From Halorussus sp. MSC15.2 (lineage in GTDB: Archaea > Halobacteriota > Halobacteria > Halobacteriales > Haladaptataceae), in contig NZ_VSLZ01000005.1 of NCBI RefSeq assembly GCF_010747475.1, positions 62,001-126,000 of the forward strand: a DNA stretch of 64,000 nt, in the 5' to 3' direction. Positions 23,702 through 32,496 of this stretch are shown piece by piece. A program made the position numbers and the translations under genes. The first letter of the stretch is position 1. Each line of letters begins with the position of its first letter. The notes beneath the pieces were generated by a model. It searched no databases and was not told where the DNA came from. It was given only the letters and a program-made list of their open reading frames with translations.

Positions 23702-25221
23702 ATGGCAGAGACACACCGACACTACATCGACGGCGAATGGGTCACCGGCGAGAGTTCCGACACGTTCACGAGTCAGAACCCCGCGACCGGCGAGGCGCTC
23801 GGCGAGTTCTATCACGGGACGCCGGCGGACGTAGAACGCGCTGTCGAGGCCGCCGACGAGGCGTTCGAGGAGTGGCGCGAACTCTCCCGCATCGACCGCG
23901 CGGAGTACCTCTGGGACGTGTATCACGCGCTCAAGGAGCGGACGGACGAACTCGGCAGAATCGTGAGCCAAGAGTGCGGCAAGGAGATTTCGGAGGGGCG
24001 CGCGACGTGGTCGAGGCCGCCCACATGGTCGAGTGGGCCGCGGGCGACGCCCGCCACCCCAAGGGCGACATCGTCCCGTCGGAAATCGCCGCGAAGGACG
24101 CCTACATGCGCCGGAAGCCCCGCGGCGTCACGGGATGTATCACGCCGTGGAACTTCCCGGTCGCCATCCCTTACTGGCACATGGCGGTCGCGCTGGTCGA
24201 GGGCAACACCGTCGTGTTCAAACCCGCCGAGCAGACGCCCGAGTGCGCCCACGTCGTCGCGGAACTGTTCGCCGAGGCGGGACTCCCGGACGGCGTGTTC
24301 AACATGGTACAGGGCTTCGGCGACGTCGGCAACGCCATCGTCGAGTCCGACGACGTGGACACGGTGCTGTTCACCGGGTCGGCCGAGGTCGGCCACAGCA
24401 TCGCGGAGTCGGTCGCGGCCGACCCCGGCAAGCGCGTGGCCTGCGAGATGGGCGGGAAGAACGCCGTCGTCGTCACCGACGAGGCGGACCTCGACGTGGC
24501 CGTCCACAGCGCGGTGATGTCCTCGTTCAAGACGACGGGCCAGCGCTGCGTCTCCAGCGAGCGCCTCATCGTCCACGAGGACGTGTACGACGAGTTCAAG
24601 GAACGCTTCGTCGAAGCGGCGTCGCGAGTCGCGGTCGGCGACCCGCTGGACGAGGACACCTTCATGGGGCCGCTAGTCGAGGCCGCCCACCGCCAGAAAG
24701 TGGCGAACTACAACGAACTCGCCCGCGAGGAGGGCGTGAACGTCCTCGTCGATAGGACCGACCTCGACGCCGACGAGATTCCCGACGGCCACGAGGACGG
24801 CCACTGGGTCGGCCCGTTCGTCTACGAGGCGGACCCCGACGCCGACCTGCGGTGTACCCACGAGGAGGTGTTCGGCCCGCACGTCGCGCTCCTCGAATAC
24901 GAGGGCGGTATCGAACGCGCCGTCGAAATCCAGAACGACACGGAGTACGGACTGGCGGGCGCGGTCATCTCGGAGAACTACCGCCAGATACACTACTACC
25001 GCGACCACGCCGAAGTCGGTCTCGCGTACGGCAACCTGCCGTGCATCGGCGCGGAGGTCCAACTGCCGTTCGGCGGCGTCAAGAAGTCCGGCAACGGCTA
25101 CCCCAGCGCCCGCGAGGTCATCGAGGCCGTCACCGACCGGACCGCGTGGACGCTGAACAACAGCAAGGACATCCAGATGGCGCAGGGTCTCTCGGCGGAG
25201 GTCACGACCGATGACGAGTGA
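23702..25221 (+). pseudogene. Pyrroline-5-carboxylate dehydrogenase (aldehyde dehydrogenase family), broken by one missing base
   Basis: NAD-dependent oxidation of glutamate semialdehyde to glutamate, second step of proline catabolism. From ATG 23702 the frame gives HYIDGEWVTGESSDTF ... CGKEISEGRA, then breaks at about 24004. With one added base it continues DVVEAAHMVEWAAGDARHPKG into the rest: GVTGCITPWNFPVAIP, FTGSAEVGHSIAE, catalytic Glu in CEMGGKNAVVV and nucleophilic Cys in FKTTGQRCVSSERL. Repaired length 506 residues. The two halves are in adjacent frames and overlap, so the long open frame from 23446 is not the real 5' end. Likely a sequence error in GCGCGCG. Confidence 0.85.
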
Positions 25222-25336
25222 GTCCGCCGACGGTTCACGGCCCCCGTGCCCGCAGTGCGACGCGGCGGTCCGATTCCGAACCGGAATCGAGACCTGCGAG
25301 CAGTGCGGGTGGGTTCGGGTACAAGGTGCCGACTGA
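25211..25336 (+). CDS. 41-residue zinc-ribbon protein overlapping the P5C dehydrogenase 3' end
   Basis: Starts at ATG 25211, 11 bp inside the end of the preceding gene, in another frame. Two knuckles, PPCPQCDAAVRF and ETCEQCGWVRV, 15 residues apart, form a classic Cys4 zinc ribbon of the small CPxCG protein type common in haloarchaea. The overlap suggests translational coupling with P5C dehydrogenase. Function unknown. Confidence 0.65.
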   Translation: MTSESADGSRPPCPQCDAAVRFRTGIETCEQCGWVRVQGAD

Positions 25337-25597
25337 AGCGGAGTAGTCCCGGCCGCGGCCCGACTCCGAATCTGCGTATCGGAGGTGTTTTGTGTCGATG
25401 CGCGAAATGGACATGTAGACGGCACGGTCAGCAGTACCTTTCAGCCCGCGTGGTTTCCACGTGTGGTCACCGCTGACTGACCTACTCCGTCTGTTGAAAG
25501 ACCGCGAGCGGCGGCTATTACTGTATCCGGAGTACTCTACAGTGCCAGCATCAGGTATTCACAGTATCTTCCGCAAGAAAATCGGTTTCAGACGAGA

Positions 25598-25670
25598 TGG
25601 GACCGCCCGGATTCGAACCGGGGTTATCGGCACCCAAGGCCGAAAGGATACCAAGCTACCCCACGGTCCC
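25598..25670 (-). tRNA. tRNA-Pro (anticodon TGG)
   Basis: 73 nt on the minus strand from GGGACCG at 25670. Acceptor GGGACCG/CGGTCCC, D arm GGGTAGCTTGGTATCC, anticodon stem TCGGC/GCCGA closing loop CTTGGGT with anticodon TGG, and T arm CCCGG-TTCGAAT-CCGGG. Discriminator A; CCA is not encoded. No intron. Reads CCN proline codons. Confidence 0.95.
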
Positions 25671-25693
25671 GCACCAGTTAGTAGCGCGCCAGT

Positions 25694-25702
25694 GTATGTA
25701 AA
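25694..25702 (-). promoter_or_regulatory. TATA box for tRNA-Pro
   Basis: TTTACATAC on the minus strand, centred 28 nt upstream of the tRNA 5' end. Confidence 0.5.
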
Positions 25703-25735
25703 GGATTTCGTTTGTGGCGTATCGTCACAGATACG

Positions 25736-27589
25736 TCACGGCGTCACGCCCCAAATAGCGGCGATACCGAGCGTCGTGGTGATAGCGAACAGGATTTGGA
25801 GCGGTGCGCCCACCCGAACGTAGTCGGTGAACTTGTACCCGCCCGGCCCGTAGACGAAGAGATTGGTCTGGTAGCCGACCGGCGTCATGAACGCCGTCGA
25901 AGCCGCGAACGTGACCGCGAGGACGAACGCGAAGGCGTTGGCGTCGAGTTGGGCGGCCGCCTCTGCGGCCACCGGAATCATCAGCACGACGCTGGCGTTG
26001 TTGCTGACGATGTTCGTCAGCACCGCGGTCACGACGTAGAACAGGCCGAGAACCGCTATCGGCGGGAAGAAGTCCGCCGACAGCACGAGCAGGTTGGCTA
26101 TCAGGTCGGCCGCGCCGGTCTCCTCCATGGCGATGCCGAGCGGGATGACGCCGGCGAGCAGGAAGATGACCTCCCACTCCACGGCGTCGTAGACCTCCGG
26201 CGGTTCGAGGACGCCCGTCACGACCATCACCAGCGCGCCCGCCAGCGCCGAGACCATGATTGGGAGCACGTCGAGGGCGGCCACCGCGACCACGGCCGCG
26301 ACGATACCCACGGCGAGCGGAATCTTCGATTCCCGATAATCTGGTCGTTCGACCTCCTGAGCCACGATGAAGTCGCGGTTGACGTTCAGACGCGAGATGC
26401 TGTCGGGGGTCGCGTAGACGAGCAGGGTGTCGCCGACCTGCAAGTCGGCGTGGTCCATGCGCTTGCGGATGAACTCGGGACCGCGCCGGAGCGCGAGAAC
26501 CGTCGCGTCGTAACGCTCGCGGAAATTCGCAGTCGCGAGCGTCTTGCCAATCAGCGACGACCGGGGCGCGACGACCACCTCCACCAGATTCCGTTCCTCG
26601 TTCGTGCTTTCGAGTTCCTCCTCGGTCACGTCGACGTTCGGGACCAGCGCCAACCCCTCGGCGTCGATGAGGTCGAGGAGCGTGTCGCGGTCGGTCCGGA
26701 CCGCGAAGATGTCGTCGGCCTGAATCTCCTTGGGACCGAGCGGTTCGGCGAACGACTTCCCCCCGCGGATGAGTTGGACGAGGTCCACGTCGAAGTCGGT
26801 GTCGGCGAGCGCGTCCTTGACGGTCCGACCGACCAGCGGCGAGTCGCCGCGGACGACCACTTCGGTCAGGTACTCCTCCAACTCGAACTCCTCGGTCAGG
26901 TCGTCCTCCGGCGGGATGCGAGCGGGCGTGAGCCACCGGCCGAGGGTCATCAGATACGCCGTACCGACTATCGAGACGAGGATGCCGAGCGAGGTAAACT
27001 CGAACATCGAGAAGGCGTGGAGGTCGCCGAACGCCGCCGGGTTCTGCTCGCCGAGGCGGGCCGCGAGGTCGCTAGCGAGGATGTTGGTCGAAGTCCCGAT
27101 GAGCGTGAGCGTCCCGCCGAACATCGAGGCGTAAGAGAGCGGAAGCAGCAGTTTCGAGGGGGAGGTGTTGCCCTCGTGAGCGAGGTCGGTCACCATCGGC
27201 ATGAGGATGGCGACCGCCGCGGTGTTGTTGATGAACCCCGAGATGGACCCGACGACGCCGATGGTCGCGCCGAGTTGTCGGGTCTCGTCGTCCTTCGTGA
27301 ACGCCGCTATCTTGCGGCCCAGAATCTGGACGACCCCGGTCCGTTGGACGCCGTAGCTCAAGATGAACATCGCGAGGACGGTGATAGTCGCGGAACTGGC
27401 GAACCCCGAGACGCCTTCCGTGGGCGAGACCCGCGTCCACGGTTCCAGCACCATCAGCGCCACCATGATGCCGATTGCGGTGATGTCGATGGGGACCGGT
27501 TCCGTGGCGAACAGCACCAGCGCTACGAGGATGACGAGAAAGACGATAGCGATTCCGGGCGTCAGCGAGAGTACCACGTCGGAGTACAA
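25736..27589 (-). CDS. DASS/SLC13-type anion transporter with two TrkA-C domains
   Basis: 617 residues. Membrane half 1 (about residues 1-210) with VEPWTRVSPTEGVSGFASSATITVLAMFILS and GFINNTAAVAILMPMV, half 2 (about 400-617) with GVIPLGIAMEETGAADLI and LTNIVSNNASVVLMIPVAAEAA: the repeated SNT/NNT motifs of Na+-coupled dicarboxylate/sulfate carriers. Between them are two TrkA-C (RCK-C) domains, about residues 230-300 and 315-385 (EVVVRGDSPLVGRTVKDAL, EVVVAPRSSLIGKTLATANF), which regulate such carriers by ligand binding. Probably takes up sulfate, phosphate or a dicarboxylate. Not in an operon. Confidence 0.88.
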   Translation of the reverse strand: MYSDVVLSLTPGIAIVFLVILVALVLFATEPVPIDITAIGIMVALMVLEPWTRVSPTEGVSGFASSATITVLAMFILSYGVQRTGVVQILGRKIAAFTKDDETRQLGATIGVVGSISGFINNTAAVAILMPMVTDLAHEGNTSPSKLLLPLSYASMFGGTLTLIGTSTNILASDLAARLGEQNPAAFGDLHAFSMFEFTSLGILVSIVGTAYLMTLGRWLTPARIPPEDDLTEEFELEEYLTEVVVRGDSPLVGRTVKDALADTDFDVDLVQLIRGGKSFAEPLGPKEIQADDIFAVRTDRDTLLDLIDAEGLALVPNVDVTEEELESTNEERNLVEVVVAPRSSLIGKTLATANFRERYDATVLALRRGPEFIRKRMDHADLQVGDTLLVYATPDSISRLNVNRDFIVAQEVERPDYRESKIPLAVGIVAAVVAVAALDVLPIMVSALAGALVMVVTGVLEPPEVYDAVEWEVIFLLAGVIPLGIAMEETGAADLIANLLVLSADFFPPIAVLGLFYVVTAVLTNIVSNNASVVLMIPVAAEAAAQLDANAFAFVLAVTFAASTAFMTPVGYQTNLFVYGPGGYKFTDYVRVGAPLQILFAITTTLGIAAIWGVTP

Positions 27590-27602
27590 GTCGGGGCGAG
27601 GT

Positions 27603-27608
27603 CAAAAA
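27603..27608 (-). terminator. T-tract terminator after the HalOD1 gene
   Basis: A run of six A on the + strand (T6 in the minus-strand transcript) lies in the short gap between the HalOD1 stop and the start of the DASS gene. Archaeal termination commonly uses such T tracts. Confidence 0.4.
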
Positions 27609-27635
27609 AGACACGACCGCCGACCGCGGCCTTCG

Positions 27636-27935
27636 CTATCGGTTTTCCCACACCGCGACGCGACCGGCACCCGTGACAACGACTAGATAGTCGTCGATGG
27701 AGAACTCGAACTGCCAGTGGCCGTCCGACGACCGGCGCTCGAACAGCGCGTCGAGGGCTTCGAGGTCTACCGCGTCGTACAGTTCGAGGTCGCAGTCGGT
27801 CGGGTCCACGCCGTGAGCGGTGGCCACCGCGTCGATTACCGTCTCGCTGAGTGCGGCCGAACCGTCTGCGTCGTGGGTCGTCTCGTACGCCACGGACCGT
27901 TCGCGACGCGGCCGGTCGTCGTGTGCTGTCGCCAT
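27636..27935 (-). CDS. HalOD1 output domain protein
   Basis: 99 residues consisting almost entirely of the haloarchaeal HalOD1 domain: SVAYETTHDADGSAALSETVIDAVATAHGVDPTDCD and EFSIDDYLVVVTGAGRVAVWE. HalOD1 is considered a signalling output module, often stand-alone. TATA-like TTTTAATG about 32 nt upstream on the minus strand. Partner unknown. Confidence 0.85.
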   Translation of the reverse strand: MATAHDDRPRRERSVAYETTHDADGSAALSETVIDAVATAHGVDPTDCDLELYDAVDLEALDALFERRSSDGHWQFEFSIDDYLVVVTGAGRVAVWENR

Positions 27936-27997
27936 CGATACGGATTTGCATGTTCCGGTACATTAAAACCCGTCAGACTGGCGTCAGACGGAACGGT

Positions 27998-28002
27998 AAA
28001 AA
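27998..28002 (-). terminator. T-tract terminator after the helicase gene
   Basis: Five A on the + strand (CCCTTTTTACC in the minus-strand transcript) about 85 bases beyond the helicase stop. Plausible intrinsic termination site. Confidence 0.35.
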
Positions 28003-28085
28003 GGGTGGAGCGGCCCGTCGGACGACAGAGTCCGAAGCGTCCGTTCGCGTCCGAGACGACCGTCGCGCGGTCCGTCGGGGAGGAG

Positions 28086-30140
28086 TCACTCCTCTTCGCC
28101 GTGGAGTTCGAGTTCGGCCACGATTTCGAAGGGGTGGCTCTCCTTGCGAATCCCGTCGAGAATCTTGAACGCCTCGTCGGGCGCGAGGAAGTGGCTGGTG
28201 ACGACCCGACCGAGGTCGGTGGGTTCCAGTCCGTCGATGAAGCCGTACTCCAGCAGTTTGCCGAGGGCGTGCTTGGTCGGGATTTCGCCAATCATCCGGT
28301 CGCCGAGTCGCTTGGCCTGCGTTCCGGCGACCGTGATGTTCGCCAGCGTCTCCTCGACCGCGGCGCTCTCGTCGTAGAGGGTCTGGACGTCCTCCATCTC
28401 GCCTTTCAGGAGCTTGAAGGCCACTTCGTCCTCGCTCATCTCCATGCTGTTGTGGTACGCCGCGTCGGGTTCGACGAGGACGTACACTCTCCCGCGGTCG
28501 TGGTAGTCCGGACGACCCGCCCGCCCGAGCATCTGGTGGAACTCCTGTACGGAGAGCCACTCGATGCCCATCGCGAGCGTGTCGAAGATGACCTGCGAGG
28601 CGGGGAAGTCCACCCCGGCCGCGAGCGCCGCGGTCGTCACGACCGCCGCGAGGTCCTGGTCGGCGAACATCCGCTCGACCTTCTTCCGGCGGCCGTAGTC
28701 GAGACCGGCGTGGTAGGGCGCGGAACTGTACTCCAGTTGGCGGGAAATCTCGTGACACCGCCGCCGGGAGTTGGTGAAGATGATGGTCTGGCCCCGATAG
28801 CCCTGCGAGGACTTGGTGTCGTACTCGCGCTTGACCAGTTTGTTCTCGATATCGGGTTTCTCTTGCCCGTCGGCGAAGGTGACGTGGCGTTCGAGCGGGA
28901 CCGGACGCTCTTCGTACTCCACGAGGTTGGCCTCCAGCGACGCCGCGAGACTCGACGGGTTGCCGACCGTCGCCGAGAGGTAGACCCACTGCGCACCCCC
29001 GTAGTCGTCGCGCCGACTGGCGCGCGTCTCGGCGTAGTGCTTGAGGCGCGCGATGAGACCGTCGAGGCGGTGTCCGCGCTCCTGTTCCTTGAGGGTGTGG
29101 ACTTCGTCGATGACGACGGTCCCGATGTCGCCGAGGTCCCGGCCGGTCCGGAGCGCGTGGTCGATGCCCTCGTAGGTGCCGACGATGACGTCGGCGTTCG
29201 GGTCGAAGGCGTGGCCGTCGTCCCGGACTCGACTCGCGCCCACGCGGATTGTCACGTCCACGAGGTCGCCGTACTCCTCCTCGAAGTCCTCGTGCTTCTG
29301 GTTGGCGAGCGCGACGAGCGGAACCAGAAAGAGCATCTTGCCCTTCCCGTTCAGCACGCGGTCGATGCCGGTCATCTCGCCGACGAGCGTCTTGCCGGTC
29401 GCGGTGGCGCTCACCACGAGTTGGTCCTCACCGTCGAGTAGTCCGTTCTGTACCGCGAGGCTCTGGACCGGGAGCAGTTCCTCGAACCGGGGTTCCAGCA
29501 GGTCTTGGATGCCCGGATGGAGGTTCAGCGAATCGACGCGGATGTTGTCCACGTCCTCGACGTTGGCGCTTATCTCGTCGAACTTGGTGAGGTCGGGGTC
29601 GAGTTGGCCCTTCAGCAGGTTCGTGATGCGTTCGAGGTCCTGCACGTCGAGCAGGAGGTCTTCGAGGCGGTCCTGCGCTTCGCGGGTCATGTCGCCGCGG
29701 AACGAGAGTTCGCGCTCTAACTCCTCTTTCGCGCAGTCGGGGCAGATGTACTCGCTGCCCGCGTCGATAGCCGTCTCGCTCGTGATGGGCGAGTAGTAGC
29801 CGCTCGACGCGCAGAACCGGCAGGTGCGGACGGCCTTGGCGTCGAGTTGGTAGGCGTCGAGCATCTCCTGTAGCTCCTCGCGGCCCTCCGCGGAGGTCTG
29901 CTGAGAGATGCGGATGCGGTCGGCTCTGCGTGCGATTTCCACGAACTCGTCGGGGCTTCGCGGTTCCTCGCTCGTTCCGCGCTTGATGCGGAACCGGCCG
30001 GGCCGCGGCCCGGCGCTCGTCTCCTGCAGTTCGAGTTTGGCTCGGAAGACGCGTTCGCCGTCCCGGTTCACGACCGCGGTGTAGTGACCGGACGACTCGT
30101 GGAGGAACAGCGCGTCCACCTGTGGGACCTGCTTCGACAC
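28086..30140 (-). CDS. Haloarchaeal Ski2-like DEAD/DEAH helicase with zinc finger
   Basis: 684 residues. N-terminal domain specific to haloarchaea (I recall DUF5814), with a zinc knuckle pair at Cys107/Cys110 and Cys133/Cys136 (CRFC ... CPDC). Helicase core: Q-motif region LLPVQSLAVQNGLL, Walker A SATATGKT (Lys250), DEVH in VVIDEVHTLK, SAT in VYLSATVGN, then motif VI QMLGRAGRPDYHDRG. The C-terminal helical part ends with EIVAELELHGEEE. Superfamily 2 helicase of the Hel308/Ski2 branch, acting on RNA or branched DNA. Which one cannot be told from sequence. Confidence 0.88.
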   Translation of the reverse strand: MSKQVPQVDALFLHESSGHYTAVVNRDGERVFRAKLELQETSAGPRPGRFRIKRGTSEEPRSPDEFVEIARRADRIRISQQTSAEGREELQEMLDAYQLDAKAVRTCRFCASSGYYSPITSETAIDAGSEYICPDCAKEELERELSFRGDMTREAQDRLEDLLLDVQDLERITNLLKGQLDPDLTKFDEISANVEDVDNIRVDSLNLHPGIQDLLEPRFEELLPVQSLAVQNGLLDGEDQLVVSATATGKTLVGEMTGIDRVLNGKGKMLFLVPLVALANQKHEDFEEEYGDLVDVTIRVGASRVRDDGHAFDPNADVIVGTYEGIDHALRTGRDLGDIGTVVIDEVHTLKEQERGHRLDGLIARLKHYAETRASRRDDYGGAQWVYLSATVGNPSSLAASLEANLVEYEERPVPLERHVTFADGQEKPDIENKLVKREYDTKSSQGYRGQTIIFTNSRRRCHEISRQLEYSSAPYHAGLDYGRRKKVERMFADQDLAAVVTTAALAAGVDFPASQVIFDTLAMGIEWLSVQEFHQMLGRAGRPDYHDRGRVYVLVEPDAAYHNSMEMSEDEVAFKLLKGEMEDVQTLYDESAAVEETLANITVAGTQAKRLGDRMIGEIPTKHALGKLLEYGFIDGLEPTDLGRVVTSHFLAPDEAFKILDGIRKESHPFEIVAELELHGEEE

Positions 30141-30441
30141 GGTACTGGATAATAGCTCGCGCTATTTGAGCAGTTCGGAACCGCGGATTCGGTCGCCCCT
30201 CCCGCGCCGTCCGGGATTTCCATCGGGAAGGTTCCTTCACGTCGAGCGTTCGGCCGTAGCGAGAGGCGGTCGCCGGGGGTTTGGACCGTGGAGAGAAAGG
30301 CGAGGAAACGCGGCCACACCGGCGGTTAAGCTCGCAATAACCGACGAGACGGAGGCGTTATTCCCGCAATACCGCGCGGCAACCGGCAAATAACAAAGGC
30401 TCCATCGTGGTAAGCCCCGACCGCGACCAGACCGACTAACT
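30141..30441. other. Intergenic region between the helicase and a small gene
   Basis: Divergent 301-bp gap. It holds the upstream region of the helicase (minus) and of the 56-residue gene (plus), with several AT-containing short runs (CGCAATAA, GCGTTATTCC, AAATAACAAA between 30330 and 30395) but no convincing gene, RNA or repeat. Confidence 0.5.
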
Positions 30442-30612
30442 ATGAGGGGGAGACACAACACGCGGTTACCCGAGCGGTTCGACGAGCAAGTGACGCTTGA
30501 GATAGACGACGCGGACGGCACGCCGACGGTCCGAATGCAGGACGAGTCGGCCGCCGACGCGTGGATTTCCGCTGACATTCAGGCCCTCGTCTCGCTTCCG
30601 GAGTACGAGTAA
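30442..30612 (+). CDS. Small haloarchaeal protein of unknown function
   Basis: 56 residues, ATG to TAA: MRGRHNTRLPERFDEQVTLE, a Thr-containing turn, then QDESAADAWISADIQALVSL. The pattern of a short basic N-terminus followed by DESAADAWI/ADIQ resembles a family of about 55-residue haloarchaeal proteins (I recall DUF7331, unchecked). Soluble. Transcribed alone. Confidence 0.65.
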   Translation: MRGRHNTRLPERFDEQVTLEIDDADGTPTVRMQDESAADAWISADIQALVSLPEYE

Positions 30613-30683
30613 GGAATCGAGGCTCTCCGCTACGGTTCGGCGCGACGCCGCACGCTTCCGAGTTGCCTTCGAGAGGTTACCGA

Positions 30684-31058
30684 TTACTCCACGAGTTCTA
30701 TCTCGTCGTCGCCGTTCGGCACGGCGCAGATGAACGCGCCCGGTTCGTCGCCCTCGTTGCGGTACCAGTGAACGACGCCCGCGGGGATGAGGAGCGAATC
30801 GCCTTCGCTGACGGTGTGTTCTTCGTCTCCAATTCCCACCGTGTACTCGCCCGAGAGGACGTACTGCTCGTGTTCGACCGCGTTGGTGTGTTCGGGGACT
30901 TCCGCGCCGGGGTCGAGTTCGAACCGCCGGATGGCGAAGTTGGGTGCGCCGCGACTCTCGTCGACGAGGACGCCCTTGCGCATCCCGTCGGCCGCACCCA
31001 CGTCTTCGTATTCGACGTCTTCGCTCCGGCGAATCAGTGGCTCGGTCTGCTGACTCAT
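30684..31058 (-). CDS. Cupin-domain protein
   Basis: 124 residues forming a single beta-barrel cupin. Motif 1 is PGAEVPEHTNAVEHEQYVLSGEYTVG (two His and a Glu as metal ligands) and motif 2 is DSLLIPAGVVHWYRNEG (one His). The start at 31058 (MSQQTEPLIRR) removes a basic extension. Small stand-alone cupins bind metals and sugars or act in aromatic ring metabolism; nothing here narrows it. Downstream of the TnpB gene on the same strand (83 bp), probably by chance. Confidence 0.85.
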   Translation of the reverse strand: MSQQTEPLIRRSEDVEYEDVGAADGMRKGVLVDESRGAPNFAIRRFELDPGAEVPEHTNAVEHEQYVLSGEYTVGIGDEEHTVSEGDSLLIPAGVVHWYRNEGDEPGAFICAVPNGDDEIELVE

Positions 31059-31122
31059 GCGCGAGGCTACGCGCGGACGTCGTAAAAAGCTACGTCGAAT
31101 CGGCACCTGAAGGTCGAAAAGA

Positions 31123-31136
31123 GGTCCGAGAGGACC
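31123..31136 (-). terminator. Hairpin just after the tnpB stop codon
   Basis: GGTCC-TCTC-GGACC in the minus-strand transcript, 5-bp stem and tetraloop, followed by TCTTTTCG. It may be the right-end hairpin of the element, part of its guide RNA scaffold, or a terminator. Confidence 0.4.
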
Positions 31137-31140
31137 GGCG

Positions 31141-32352
31141 TTAGTCCGACCGCGGCGCTTCCGACAGTTCCGCGTAGGGCGTGAACCCGTCGTCGGGAGT
31201 CACGAGTCCCGACTGGAGCGCGCACGCCGCCGCCCCGAGACCGCGCGACGACAGCGGTCCGCGGCGCACGCACCGGAACGCGATGTTCTTGGCCGCGTTG
31301 TAGTCGTCGTGGGCCGACGCCTCGCACTTCAGGCACTCGAACTGGTTCGCGTCCAGATTCCGGTTCTGCGGGTGCGTGAATCCGCACTCCATGCACCGCT
31401 GGCTCGTGTATTCGGGGTTCACTTCCACGACTGCGATGCCGCGCTCGGCCGCGCGGTACTCCACGAACGAGAGGAGTCGCTCGAACAGCCACTCCTGAAA
31501 CGGTCCGGCCTCGGGGAGCATCTCGACGACTTCGCTCCGCTCGCCGAACGCGATGAGTTCGCAGTCGTACCGTTCGGCCTCGGCGACGATGCCGTTCGCC
31601 ACCTCGTGGAGGCGCTGGCGGACGAACCTGTCGAGGCGGTTGCCCGTCTGTCGGAGTGTCCGGGCCGCGCTCCTCGTGCCGGTCGCCTCCAGCGACGCCT
31701 GCACGCGCTCGAACTCCTCGCGGCGGTGGTTCAGTTCGCCCGCGTCGAAGAACTGGGCGGTGCTGGTGACCGCGAGGTTCTCGACGCCGAGGTCAACGCC
31801 GAGCACCGTCGCGCCCTCCGTCGGCGGGTCGATGGCGGGCTTGGGGGTCCGGAACCCGACGTGGAAGTCGAACGCCCCGTCGCGGTAGTGGAGCGTACTC
31901 TTCGCCGGTTCCCAGTCCTCGTCGTCGAGATACTGGGACTGATACCCGCCGTCAGCGGGGAGTTTCAGGTCGCATCGGACGCGCTCGCCGGTCGTGGTGA
32001 GGCTGACCGTCCGGTCGTCGAACACCGTCATCGTCCGGGTGTCGAACGCCACGGTCGGACTCGTGAACTCGGGCTTCTGGCCCTCGCGCTGGCGGGCGCG
32101 CTTGATGGCCTCGGCCGCGCGGTGGGTCGCCAGCACCGCGTGTTGACTGCCGAGGGCGGTCTCCTCGCGCAGGCGGTCGTACGTGAGCTGTTGGACTTCG
32201 CTTCTCGTGTGACAGACACCCCACGCCTCGTTGACCGCGAGTTGACAGCCGCGTTTCCACTCCGCGACCAACTCCCGAAGCCGTGTGGCGTCCGTCGGAG
32301 ACACGGAAAGTCCGGTGACTGCCGTCCGTCTGCAATATTCGGTGTCTGCCAC
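31141..32352 (-). CDS. tnpB: TnpB-type RNA-guided nuclease homologue (IS200/IS605), catalytic Glu altered
   Basis: 403 residues from a GTG start. RuvC I Asp187 in VLGVDLGVENLAV and RuvC III Asp350 in AHDDYNAAKNI are present, as is the zinc ribbon CMEC ... CLKC (about residues 315-340). RuvC II, which in haloarchaeal TnpB reads IAFEDL, here reads LIAFGERSEV: Gly270 takes the place of the catalytic Glu, with Glu271 next to it. The helical bridge EWLFERLLSFVEYRAAERGI and PEYTSQRC are normal. No tnpA is nearby. It could be a nuclease-dead TnpB, possibly domesticated, or retain activity through Glu271. Hairpins flank both ends of the gene. Confidence 0.88.
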   Translation of the reverse strand: MADTEYCRRTAVTGLSVSPTDATRLRELVAEWKRGCQLAVNEAWGVCHTRSEVQQLTYDRLREETALGSQHAVLATHRAAEAIKRARQREGQKPEFTSPTVAFDTRTMTVFDDRTVSLTTTGERVRCDLKLPADGGYQSQYLDDEDWEPAKSTLHYRDGAFDFHVGFRTPKPAIDPPTEGATVLGVDLGVENLAVTSTAQFFDAGELNHRREEFERVQASLEATGTRSAARTLRQTGNRLDRFVRQRLHEVANGIVAEAERYDCELIAFGERSEVVEMLPEAGPFQEWLFERLLSFVEYRAAERGIAVVEVNPEYTSQRCMECGFTHPQNRNLDANQFECLKCEASAHDDYNAAKNIAFRCVRRGPLSSRGLGAAACALQSGLVTPDDGFTPYAELSEAPRSD

Positions 32353-32391
32353 GTTGTACGTCAGTGTCTCAGGGGGCCTCTTGAATACTTT

Positions 32392-32408
32392 GGCTTGGCC
32401 GTAAAGCC
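32392..32408 (-). repeat. Hairpin upstream of tnpB, possible element left end
   Basis: GGCTT-7 nt-AAGCC, 40 bases before the tnpB start. IS200/IS605 elements carry subterminal hairpins at both ends; this one is short, so the assignment is tentative. Confidence 0.3.
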
Positions 32409-32496
32409 TAAGTTAAGCGCGTTGATGGCTTCCGAAATCCAGCGGGGAGAATCCTCTGGCCCCACTGTTAATAGTCTGCCACGGGTACTCACACGT

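Noticed and set aside
23446-25221. 591-codon frame as the full P5C dehydrogenase
   Set aside because: Its first 180 or so codons are Arg-rich nonsense; the true N-terminus is in the neighbouring frame from 23702 before the one-base break.
25712-27676. 654-codon + strand frame opposite the DASS transporter
   Set aside because: Shadow frame; the minus strand encodes a clear membrane transporter with conserved motifs.
27717-29441. 574-codon + strand frame opposite the helicase
   Set aside because: Shadow of the helicase and HalOD1 genes; no domain signal.
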